Source of the DNA: Neelides folsomi
Taxonomy: Eukaryota > Arthropoda > Collembola > Neelipleona > Neelidae
Length of the DNA stretch: 55,393 nt
Assembly (NCBI GenBank): GCA_034687125.1
Contig: JAQGBZ010000394.1
Coordinates: 1 to 55,393, forward strand
Direction: 5' to 3'
Position numbers and translations under genes: made by a program. Numbering within the stretch: position 1 is the first letter of the stretch; each line of letters begins with the position of its first letter. The notes beneath the pieces are model-generated. The model was not told the origin of the DNA. It saw nothing but the letters and a program-made list of their open reading frames with translations, and searched no databases. Below are positions 1-9,943 of this stretch, in pieces.

Positions 1-99
1 TGATTTTGTAAGCTTCAACCACTTCTTTGTCGGCCTTTTCCAGCTCTTTTTTAATCGCGCTCCTCTCAACCTCTTTCAATAAAGGTAAGACGCTTCTCT
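1..99 (-). CDS. Partial exon of an unrecognised gene, running off the left edge
   Basis: Read on the minus strand, a CCTTTAG splice acceptor at about 105-100 is followed by 33 open codons without a stop to the window edge. The peptide is highly charged and helix-like, beginning RSVLPLLKEVERSAIKKELE and continuing with more Lys and Glu. This coding flavour stands out from the AT-rich flank. It would be an internal or last exon of a gene transcribed in the same direction as Polycomb and lying downstream of it. I do not recognise the family. The length is too short to exclude chance. Confidence 0.45.
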
Positions 100-771
100 C
101 TAAAGGTAAGAAGTTTCTTTACAATATCCACTAATAATAAGCATATAAACATTTATGTATCTGTCAGTGTAATAAATTATTGCTATCTTCTTATCCTATA
201 CTCGAGTAATTGAATTTATTGCAATATTGGATGCCTAATTTGATCTTTAATGTTTTTGAATAGTTGGAGAAAATACTCTTCCAAACATGATGGTAAATTG
301 ACAATTGGTTATTTTATGCATAATTATTAAACATTTGAATTTGAAAAAGCTCAACTAAGGTAATTATACATTTTAATAATAATAATGAATGAGGTTAAAA
401 TAAAAGTAAATACTTTAAAATACTATACTTGTTTATTTAGATTAGATCTACAAGCAATAAAAACCTCAACCTAAAACAATACAAACAGGTAAAGTTGAAT
501 TACAATGAAACCAAACATTATTTACATCAATCCCCCTTTCGTCATTGATCTTAAAAACTTTCAATGAATAAATTACCAACTTAACGTAAAAATAATCTTA
601 TAAAAATGTCTGTATATTGTTTATATAAAAATAAAACTTAATGTTATGTTATTAATATATTTGTGTATCTTACAAGTGTTTAAGTCTAAATGCTAGCAAA
701 GGTATATAGTGTAGTTTGAAGTCTTACAATGTCTCATACATTGAATATTTGAGTGTTAAATGTGTCATATT
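100..771. other. Non-coding interval with the Polycomb 3' flank
   Basis: AT-rich sequence between the left-edge exon and the Polycomb stop codon. It should hold the Polycomb 3' UTR on the minus strand. No further coding potential or repeat was seen. Confidence 0.5.
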
Positions 772-2832
772 TTATTTCCCACTGGCTTGTGCTTGGCGAG
801 CCAAAGCTTCGGCCGCCTTCCTCTCCGCCTCTTCCCGCTCTTTAAAAAACCCACTCTTGGTTTTGCATTCCCGGATGGTGACGGTCATGAGGTTGACAGT
901 GACATCAGTTATGACAATTTGATCGGCTAAAGGTTGCTTATTAATCCAATACTCGGCAGGCGGAGCATTGTTATTGCTATCTCCATTGAAATGATTCTCC
1001 TCATTGCTCATCAAATGGCTCTTGTCTCCATTGAGAAGCGGGAAGAGGATCTTGGCCGGCTTTTCCGGGGACTTTGATCTTCGCTCCTTCTCTGCCTTTG
1101 TCTCTTTTTCTTTTTGCATTTGAGAAGCGGGAGTGACGGCCGGGGCGTCAGCCGTTGAAGCCTCTCGGGATGTGGATCCTCGACTCATTGTTCTGGCCAC
1201 CTTTGCTGGAGGAGATTGGTGAGATGGAGATTGATTCGAGTGATTTTGTTGGACAGGACTAGTTTTAGGCGTTGTCGTTATTGTCACGCCAATCTTTCCC
1301 GACTCCCTATTTGAATTATTAAACATCATTAGTCATTATATTAATTACATGCATACATTCTACTTGTACCTATTTTTATAAATTAGTTATGTATGTAGTT
1401 AAACTGGTTAGACAAATTCTTAAGAAAAATTACTTTATAACTTCCGCCTTTCGTTTTAAAGTGTCTTTCTTGGGAGTTTTCTCTTTTTGGGGAGGCTTTT
1501 TCTTCTCTTCTTCTTCTTCTTCCTCTTCCGAGGTATCGAGGTCAGGAGAAGGGGACTTTGATTTGGAGAATTCACGACTTGTCTCGCTACTTTTAGCAGA
1601 AAGAGGTGAGGAGTCTCGATCACGATCACGCTAAAGAAATCCAGGTTTAACAAAACAAGCATATAATGTTGATGGTTAAGAAAACCTACTCTTGATAGAC
1701 GTTCTCTTTCACGTTTTGGCTTCGGTCCTCTCTTTTGCGGTTGTGAATGTTCTCTCTCTCGTAGTTGACTATTTTCGAAAGCTTCGATCAGACGAGCATC
1801 AAGAATGTTTTCTTCGGGCTCCCATGTGCTATGTCTTAATTTTTAATAAGAGCATTCGATTAGGTCAATATTTTTGAAGTTTCTTTTGAATTGTACTGGT
1901 GTGAAATATATTTTAATTCATAATATAGGTACTTACTTAGGACTCCATCCCTTCCATTTCACAAGGTACTCCACTTTCCCCTGAAAAAAATGAAGAGAAT
2001 GAAGCAAAGTTGTAAAATTTACATGATAATAAAAATCAAAACAAACCCCAGGCCTATCAATTCAAATTTTAATGATACATTCAATAGATAATATTATTAG
2101 AATTTACATACCATGGCCTAGTACTAGCCATTCATTCACTTGATTAAATTATTTTTACTAACTGAATAAACTTGCAATAGATAAGCGCTTATAAAACAGC
2201 TTAATAAATATAATAAAATAAAGCCTATTGGGATCGTTTTTATTATACATATTGTAATATGTACTCTCTCGACGGAACATTCTGTATTTTTTCTGCTTCG
2301 AATTTTTCGTGTTTAAATGGGGCTATATATGAATTGTGGAACTATGCGGAATAAATTAAATAAAAATACCACATATATGCATCATGTTGTATATGATATA
2401 TTTAAGATATGAATTGGGATATGTACATATTTTATATATCCATTTATATATTATATGTTCATAAGTTCATATACCTATATCCTTTTATATATTTCGTATA
2501 TATATATATATATTATATTTATGATATGTAAACATATAAATATTATCATATATGTACGCAAAATATATATATTATTTACATGTATTATGGTAGAACTAAT
2601 TCTTGGTTGTTAAATGTGAAATTATTACGCATGGTTCCACAAAAATGATCAAATCCCTTTTAAACAAGAAAAAATGGCGGAAGTCGGGACAATGCTTTAG
2701 AGTAAACTAAATAAATAGTAGTTATTTCTTATTTCGGTTGTGAAATTATCTATCTATTTGTACCTTTCTTTTCCTTTTCTTCTGGATTCTCTCCGCAGCG
2801 AAAACTCGATCTCCAACGGAAGATAATTCCAT
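772..2832 (-). CDS. Pc: Polycomb / CBX-type chromodomain protein
   Basis: Five coding exons on the minus strand: 2832-2764, 1980-1937, 1834-1690, 1630-1434 and 1306-772. They join in phase to 329 residues. The protein opens [16 protein letters not shown], the usual CBX start, and the chromodomain (about residues 10-60) holds EYLVKWKGW and WEPEENILD, including the aromatic residues that bind trimethylated H3K27. [10 protein letters not shown] basic stretch and an acidic EEEEEEE run follow. Residues about 270-307 form the C-terminal Pc box ([20 protein letters not shown]), which in this family binds the RING1 subunit of PRC1. The product is therefore a nuclear PRC1 reader of H3K27me3. The start at 2832 follows an in-frame acceptor at 2855-2854, so a non-coding 5' exon probably lies further upstream. 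Family assignment is firm. Confidence 0.96.
2390..2580. repeat. AT-rich simple sequence in Polycomb intron 1
   Basis: A low-complexity block of TATATA and ATATGT-type words, including a pure TA run near 2497-2513, lies in the first Polycomb coding intron. It is probably microsatellite-like and has no coding content. Confidence 0.6.
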
Positions 2833-3379
2833 TCTGTCTTCGTCAGAAAGAGACTGCAAAAATATTAAACTATTATTACAAATTGAAATATAATAAAATT
2901 ATTTTAAAGAAATAACGATTAATATTATTATCTATCAGTACCAATAACTCAATTTATATATACTTTCTTGGAATTAATGATTCAAGTAAATGTTATGTTC
3001 TCGCAGCATACCATTGGCTGACCTTTTTTAATTTAACTCTACAACTTCCGAATAAATATTTCTATTGGATAATCTACACAACTTTACATAATTAATTGTC
3101 AATTAGTACTTATAGAGTTAAAAAAGGCTGAACATGTCACCATAGGTCAACAAACATGTTTGTAATTTTAGCATTAAAAATCTTAGGATGTTTGGATGAA
3201 ATCACAAAGAGTGTGTTTTCGAAAAAATATTTTAAAAAAGGTCAGCCAATGGTATGCTGCGCGTACTTATATACATGTAATTTGATTAGGTTTGCATTTA
3301 TTTAATTACCATCTCGATATTTAAGAATAGTCATAAATTCCAAGACCAATAACAATAACTAAGAAATGATTTAGTATGA

Positions 3380-3573
3380 GAAAGAACTTCTATCTTCTAC
3401 CTACTTTCCAATCAAGTGCTCCGGCCCAAGAAGTTGAGCCCATACAGTGGTAGATGGCCAATGATCCCTCAACTCCATTCAATGTTCAACGGTCAACCCC
3501 AACAACAAGGAAAATTCCCCCATATCGGTTTGCGCGCTCTCTGGTTCGACGATGTTCCTTTCTTTCCAGGGAG
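3380..3573 (-). repeat. Left copy of an inverted duplication of about 195 bp
   Basis: This block and 5204-5398 are the same sequence in opposite orientations, about 85-90% identical by eye and nearly free of large gaps. Shared landmarks include GCTCCGGCCCAAGAAGTTGA, CATACAGTGGTAGATGGCC and TTCCTTTCTTTCCAGGGA. The two copies flank the ATP synthase d gene. Read outward from that gene, the left copy points to Polycomb and the right copy to epsin. Short open frames in the block are probably not genes. It may be a duplicated promoter or 5' exon, or a foldback mobile element. Confidence 0.8.
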
Positions 3574-3623
3574 ATATATTTATATGAAAATCTCTGTAAA
3601 ACTATTTTTAATTTCAAAACAAA

Positions 3624-3751
3624 CTACGGTGCCATTATTATCTAAGAGGACATAGGGTGTATAAAGATGTGTAAAAAGTAACAAAATTTCCAAGGATTTC
3701 CCTATAATTTTCATTATTTCCTATGTGCTCTTAGATAATAATGGCATCGTA
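3624..3751. repeat. Foldback repeat, arms of about 32 bp
   Basis: Arms at about 3624-3656 and 3720-3751 are near-perfect reverse complements with the core GCCATTATTATCTAAGAG. A loop of about 63 bp separates them. It looks like a small MITE or its remnant, lying next to another foldback at 3824. Confidence 0.7.
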
Positions 3752-3823
3752 TATGTTTAGTGCCATGGATCCTTTGTCTCACTTGAATTGTGTTTTCCAG
3801 ATAAATATGTCTATATATACCTA

Positions 3824-3997
3824 CTTTATTCCAGCCCGGAATACACGTGTGTTTGAACGAACCGCTAAAATATTGTTGAAAATGCATATGTGGGGCCCAG
3901 GAAACGCTTGTGCAAGTCACCATGTAAGCCCCATCATGAGCATTTTCAATATTTTAGCGGTCCGTTCAAACTCAATGTATTCCGGGCTGGAATAAAG
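3824..3997. mobile_element. MITE-like foldback element
   Basis: The left end CTTTATTCCAGCCCGGAATA matches the reverse complement of the right end exactly for 20 bases. Pairing continues with mismatches for about 70 bp through the words GTTTGAACG and CCGCTAAAATATT. The spacer is short. There is no coding capacity and no clear target-site duplication, so the superfamily is undetermined. Confidence 0.7.
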
Positions 3998-4164
3998 CAT
4001 AATAAATTCTATTGAATTTCATTTAATTTTATATTTATTTCATTACATCTGATTCACATCAATAGTATTTACTATAAGTAATTTCATAAAGAACTAAATT
4101 AAATTTGATTAATGAGGACTTGTGTGATTTTCTCTACAAGAAGTCTATGACTTGGTAGTTGGAC

Positions 4165-4904
4165 TTAATGTTTCTGTTGTTGAATTCCTGGTTCTACATA
4201 TCCATCTTGCTCATCTGGCGTATGAGGCCACCACGTTGGATTCGTCATTGGTTGAAGCGCCTTTTCTGGGAACATTTCAGCGTAGTCTTGCATAGTCATG
4301 TCCTCGAACGGCAAAGTTTTATCCCATTTATCAAGCGCCTTATGATGTTCTTCCATCCTCTTCTTTGACGCAGCAACAAATTGTCTCAGCTCTTCTGTCT
4401 ATGAAGGTCAAATTAAATGTAATTTATTGCACTAACCGAAATACGAGAATAAATTGAGCGAATGTGATTTTATAATTTTAAAATCTGATTTGTTAGTTGT
4501 TCTTACTGCTTCTTTCTCTTGTGCATCAATCAATGGGGTCAAATTTTCTGTTGGATAAGGGATCTTCAATTTCTCATACTCCTTCTGAAACGTATCAACC
4601 AATCCAGGTAATGGGATTTTTGACTTGTAAGCCGAAAAATCGATTTTGGGGGCAGCCTCAGGGTTAGCCAACACACTGTAAAATGCAAAATGCAAATTAA
4701 TTTAATTTTTGTTGAAATCGATCAACATCTTGCAATATTAGATAATAAATTAGGTAATTCATCTTCATATAAAATTAAATACCGGCGAAGATATCCGTCG
4801 CTTTTTCCCTTCAATGCAAGAAAGCTGACCTTCTGGGCCTCAGGAACTCTCTCGGCAATTGAAGCCCAGTTAATGGCACTTTGGGTAATTCTCTTCGCTG
4901 CCAT
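4165..4904 (-). CDS. ATPsynD: Mitochondrial ATP synthase subunit d (peripheral stalk)
   Basis: Three exons on the minus strand, 4904-4783, 4675-4507 and 4398-4165, join in phase to 174 residues, close to the usual 160-178 for this subunit. The N-terminus MAAKRITQSAINWASIAERV is typical, followed by KIDFSAYKSKIPLPGLVD and KLKIPYPTENLTPLIDAQEK. The last exon carries a helical segment and the tryptophan-rich WWPHTPDEQ end seen in insect homologues. The product is part of the peripheral stalk of F1Fo ATP synthase at the inner mitochondrial membrane. The ATG at 4904 is the first in frame. A TTTATT (AATAAA on the coding strand) lies near 4034-4039. Confidence 0.96.
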
Positions 4905-5203
4905 TTTCCGAATTTCGCTTAAAAATTAGCAAATTTTAAAGGAAGATCGGTGGTTCTTGAGTTCCCCCTATATCACATGATTTGATTTCTAGGAGATTTG
5001 AAGGAGGAAAGAGTTCATGCGCTGCTTCTAAAAGGGGGATTTAATTCGTTGAAATCATACGACGTTCCTCTTTATTTACATATTCATCGCTTTATGAAAT
5101 TCGAGGGAAGGTTTCTTGAGTGTAAAGAAATATCCAGAGTTGAATGAATAAAATGGCCGAAGAGAGATTCAGCTGGTCTTCTCCCCCAAAACAGTTTGCG
5201 CGA

Positions 5204-5398
5204 TCCCTGGAAAGAAAGGAACATAGTCAAAGCGGAGAACGCGCAAACCGATATGGCTTTCGGGAGTTTTCCTTGTTGTTGGGGTTGAAGGCATTGAACG
5301 GGAGTTGTGGGATCATTGGCCATCTACCACTGTATGGGCTCAACTTCTTGGGCCGGAGCACTTGATTGGAAAGTAGGTAGAAGATAGAAGTTCTTTCT
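5204..5398 (+). repeat. Right copy of an inverted duplication of about 195 bp
   Basis: Reverse-complement partner of 3380-3573. It lies between the start of the ATP synthase d gene and the presumed first exon of epsin. An AAAATGGCCGAAG word, which resembles a YY1-type initiator, lies just outside it at about 5150. Confidence 0.8.
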
Positions 5399-5399
5399 G

Positions 5400-5702
5400 A
5401 TATATCGCTCATACAAATATATACCGTTCGTCTTCACAGCTCTCCCAACAAAACAAGCCATACCTTTTTAAATGACAGGTCACTCCAAGTTCGCGAATTA
5501 TAAGTCTGTGCGGATGTGAATCAGAAGCCCGTACGTGATCCCGAGTCTTAATTCCTGGACCTTAAAGAGTCATTCGGCTCCCTGCTCATTAACCCCCATT
5601 GTAGCCCTACTTTTTGACGCATTTACAACTTGAATTTCACAATTGAAATTAGTATTCAACCTTATCAATTTCTACGAGAACTCTCACCGAGAATCTTGCA
5701 AG
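5400..5702 (+). promoter_or_regulatory. Probable epsin promoter and 5' non-coding exon
   Basis: This block is less AT-rich than the intron that follows and ends at a strong donor, TTGCAAG followed by GTAAGAAT, at 5702/5703. The next acceptor that leads into the epsin start exon is TTTTCTAG at 9690. A non-coding first exon spliced over about 4 kb is therefore inferred. The transcription start itself is not visible. Confidence 0.45.
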
Positions 5703-8700
5703 GTAAGAATTTTTTCTAATGGTCTTTTTCTACTTGGTGTCATTGTGGGATTAACTTGAAGATGGAGATTTGGAAAGAAAGTAAAGATCCCGTTAGAAAG
5801 TTTTTTAAATTGGATAGGAATTATTTATTTCGGATTATTGGAAGTGGGTTCAGTTGTTCTTCTTGGTTTCTTACTGACCTTAATTTTAAACTTGGGGATT
5901 TAAGTGTTCATGTATGAACACCTTTCACATCTTTATAAATGGCATCCATAAATTATATTATATGGGTCATTGAGTTTTTTCAAGTTTATACAATATCTTA
6001 TTTTATATAACTTTGCGAAAACATTTACACATTTTGAATGAGGTCGTTATCATTTATAATAATAGTTGAATTAGTAAATGTATCCACATTCCACACTACA
6101 CCTGTCTGAGGAATTTATTATTGAAGAGTGTAATAAATAAATAATATATTTTTAATTTCTCAATTTTATGAACGATATATTATGCCCCAAAACACGAAAT
6201 TGTTACATGACTCGAATATCGATTATCTCTTTGCGAGTATTGCAAATATTACAATTCATTGAGTGTCATACATTCTTACATTTATTTGAATGAATTTTGA
6301 ATGAAGTTTTCAACTTGATAAAAAAATTTTAAGGTCTTAAATTACATTTTAAACACCTTAATTTAGACTCTATAAGTGAAAAGCTAGGATTCTTAAATAA
6401 CATAAAGTTCATAAGAAGAAGAACAATACAAATGTACAGCAGACAGCATACTTAAGTGTGTTCATTCAAACATATTCATCAAGCATATAGAGAGAGCCAT
6501 GTAATGTTTATTGTTTAATGCTTTGAGTCATAGAATATTCGAGTAAAATCGATACCATTGTCATTAACATTTCCCAATTTTTGTATGTATATTTATGTAG
6601 GGCGTGATTATAATATTTTCCTTGGTGGTTATTATAATCCCACGTATGTATGATTGGGGATATATCTGTATGTACTTATGTATACATTATATAATTAATT
6701 ATACTTCAAATGCCCTCTTATGCCCATTAAATCTAAAGTGTTAAGCTTGTAAAACGCATTATTACTCTGATAAAAGAAAAAATAGACACCATAATAAAGA
6801 GCCCAGCAGAGTTTAAACAACTAATGTATTAGAGATAGATGATGAGATACAATTGAGAGCTTTAGCTTTTGAGTAATTTTGATAAGAGAATTGTTTGCCA
6901 CAATCTCTTCTTGTTTCATGCAATTTATTCTCGATTGACATTTAGATGAATTTATTTATAAGAGAACGGTAAACTCAAGATATCTTGGATTTAACTCACA
7001 ATCCAACTACTCAAAATTCAGCTGGGAAAACATTTAAATAAATCAAGGAAGAAAAAATTACTCAATTTAAATAACCAAATGCACATAGTGTATTGTTAGT
7101 GTATTGTTCTAGAGCTGGTGACATTGATGTGTGTAAATATATTCCCTTTACCTTGCATAGCATCGATTCTTATAAAATGTATCATAAATGATTAATGGTT
7201 TGTTTAAGCTTCATTCACTTCTTAAAAAACAACAGTATTGTATACTTAAAATACAGGAATTTTATTTGTAATATCTTTCATGTTTGTGCGAATTTTGCCA
7301 TTTAATTTGTATTGATTCTAATTCAAACTACTCTATTTGAAGGTCGAGACCTAGAAAGTTGGAAAGATAGGGAATTGATAGAACAAAGAAATAGGAAGGA
7401 GGATGGCGCAGAACCGTAGTGCCTTTTAGGAAGGTCAGGTTCTCGACGACTTCCCATTCCATAATTCAAACAATTTTATCTTTTCCTTGTTAGTCTCCAA
7501 TAAAGCCACTTAATACAAAATATTTCGTTAATTCAATATTGATTACAAATATGCAAATACTCATTTTGATTTATTCAAAATTATGTAATTTACTAAATAA
7601 TAAAATATCCAAAAATATATACAATACAATTGCAACTTATTTTAGTTTTAAAATTAAACGTTATCACCTAATTCGGTCATAAAATTTCATGTAGACGAAA
7701 GGACTTTTTACTTGGTATATTTATTTAGACTAAATAAAATTTTATGATTATTTGTTCTGTATAAATTATACTATTGATAATAGAGTCGTCCGATAAATGC
7801 CGGAAACTTTGTTTAAAAGTTATGTATAGATCACACAAATAACTAATATTGAATACCTATATTTTAATAATTAATAAACATACATAAGGATTAAGATTTA
7901 AACTTACAAATAATCAAATAAATAACTGGTTATCGTTGTCAATACCGTATGAATTAATATAAAAGTATTAATGAAAGATTTTATTGTTAAACGTTTATAA
8001 CCGAGTTTAATATTGTGGTAGTGTGTATACCAGCATGGAATGATAAATAGTATTTTTATTATAAAATTCTCTATTAATTGTATACACACAATATATGAAT
8101 TTGCACTTTCGAAAACTAGTTTGGTGGCTGGCAAAGCTTATTTTACTTTCCTCCTTTCCGCAAATAAAACATTTTTATATTATACAGTTAGTATATAGTA
8201 GATACGTTAAGTTGTTCAATTAAATTTGATTATTATCATTCCTATAAACATTAAATAAATCAATATGGTCGGGTTCGCCGGGTTGAAATGATTAAAATAA
8301 ATAATGTATAGGCTAATTAATTTAGAAGTAGACCTGCATATAGACTGAATGGTAATACCAGCAATACTTTAAAAGTAAGTAACAATGATTCATTCATGAG
8401 CATGTGTCAGTTATTTGGATATCCAAGAAATAAATTATTTTCTGCCAAAAGGATTCTTTGTTTATTCTCTTTTTAAAGCTTAATTTTTAAATGTTTTAGT
8501 ATATATCTCATATCCTCAATTTTAATTTAAATTAACTATTTAATGAAGATATACAAAAGTAAGTATTAATTACTTGTATAAAGTATAATATACAAGGATA
8601 ATAATTATTTATATATTTTTGTAAAGGTATTTTAATAAAAATAAAATTATTAATCTGCCCTCAATCCATTTAGTATTGATTGTCCATCGGAGTATGCCTA

Positions 8701-9690
8701 CAGACGTTAAAACGTTATCGCCTAAACTCAACTTTGCTTTGGTTAATTATTATCAATTAAATAATTAATGAGTTTATTTACTTTCTTATTTGCAATTGGT
8801 AAATTCTTTAGAACTTCTTTGCTTATTTTGTTTCTAATTTCAATTCAATTTTAATATTACTGATACTATATGGTATATTATAACATGGGTTATACCTTAC
8901 ACGTTAGTACAGTGCAGTGTTTATCAATAAAAAGATGCTGCTTTTGTTTTTAATATTACAGTATGAGTGATTGTCGGAAAGTCGGAATCCTATCTAACTC
9001 TATGGTACATATATCAACGTGGGATAAATATTTTTAAAAAAATAAAGAATAAAAAAAATAATAAGATATACCACTTATCGTTAGATTCTCGAATAGACTA
9101 AAACCATTCAGGAGGTCATGATTCATTTAATTTATTCATTTTTTATATGCTTTTCTTATCAAAGTAAATAGAACTTTGCTTGTTAAACCCCAATTGGATC
9201 ACGTGAATTTAAAGTGAACATCTTTCCTAGTGCCAGTTGGTCTTAATATAATATTGCGCACATGATATGTTAAATTTCATTAGCAAATGTGGGTATGCAA
9301 ATAAATTGTAACATTAAAATTATACCCAATTTACTTATATATGTGCACAATACATAAAAATGGCTTAAAATGGATAGGTTATCAGAATAGCTAGGAAAGA
9401 GTTTCAAATATAGCACATGCTTCGTTGATTTCATTGGGAATCTTCTATATTGTATTTAAAAAGAAATTGACCAAATGTACAAAATAAAAGGCTTTGAAAC
9501 AGAAGCTGAGTTTTTGCACTGTTTGATATTCCAAGAAATACGCCATCTTTTCAACGTGGTTAACTATTTTCCAGAGTCTCTATAATTTACAGAGTAATAT
9601 AGCAAGGAGAGAGGCGTGTAATGAAATTAACTTGTTATTGGTTTTCTTTGAAGCATATGATTCATTACCTTTATACTTTTATTTTCTAGC
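5703..9690 (+). other. Probable first intron of epsin, no genes seen
   Basis: About 4 kb of AT-rich sequence without supported exons. One slightly GC-richer block at about 7340-7465, ending in GGTTCTCGACGACTTCCCAT, may be an old repeat fragment. No terminal repeats were found around it. Confidence 0.4.
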
Positions 9691-9943
9691 TCCAGGAGAG
9701 GACTGTGGCTGAGCGAAGTTGTGCTTACGATCAATATTTATTCCTACGACACAACTCATGATCTTTGGGATCTTTGTTCAATTGAAAAAAGGAATTTGAG
9801 TCCTGAACTCCCATTGCTCCCACAAATTTCCCGTTATTTGTCTTCGTCCCATAAGTTTCGCCAGCCTATTTCTATTGTCAAGCGAGAAGAGCAGAAGCCG
9901 CTATTCAAAATTTAAACATTGTATTTTAATCTCATAAGACAAG
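9691..9943 (+). other. Epsin 5' UTR (start exon) with upstream ATG
   Basis: After the TTTTCTAG acceptor, 253 bases lead to the epsin ATG. A short upstream open frame begins at an ATG near 9760 and encodes MIFGIFVQLKKGI before a stop, so it could modulate translation. The longer open frame across this block shows no protein-like conservation and is treated as UTR. Confidence 0.5.

Noticed and set aside
3416..3995. Several 60-90 codon open frames near 3.4-4.0 kb
   Set aside because: They coincide with the inverted duplication and foldback elements and show no protein family.
5084..5412. Open frames on both strands at 5.1-5.4 kb
   Set aside because: Same duplicated block as 3380-3573; frames are not preserved in a protein-like way between the two copies.
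7904..8134. Minus-strand 76-codon frame
   Set aside because: AT-rich chance frame of Ile, Asn, Tyr and Phe codons without splice or family support.
9721..9915. 64-codon open frame just before epsin
   Set aside because: No ATG start, no recognisable protein character, and it lies in the exon leading to the epsin start, so it is best read as 5' UTR.
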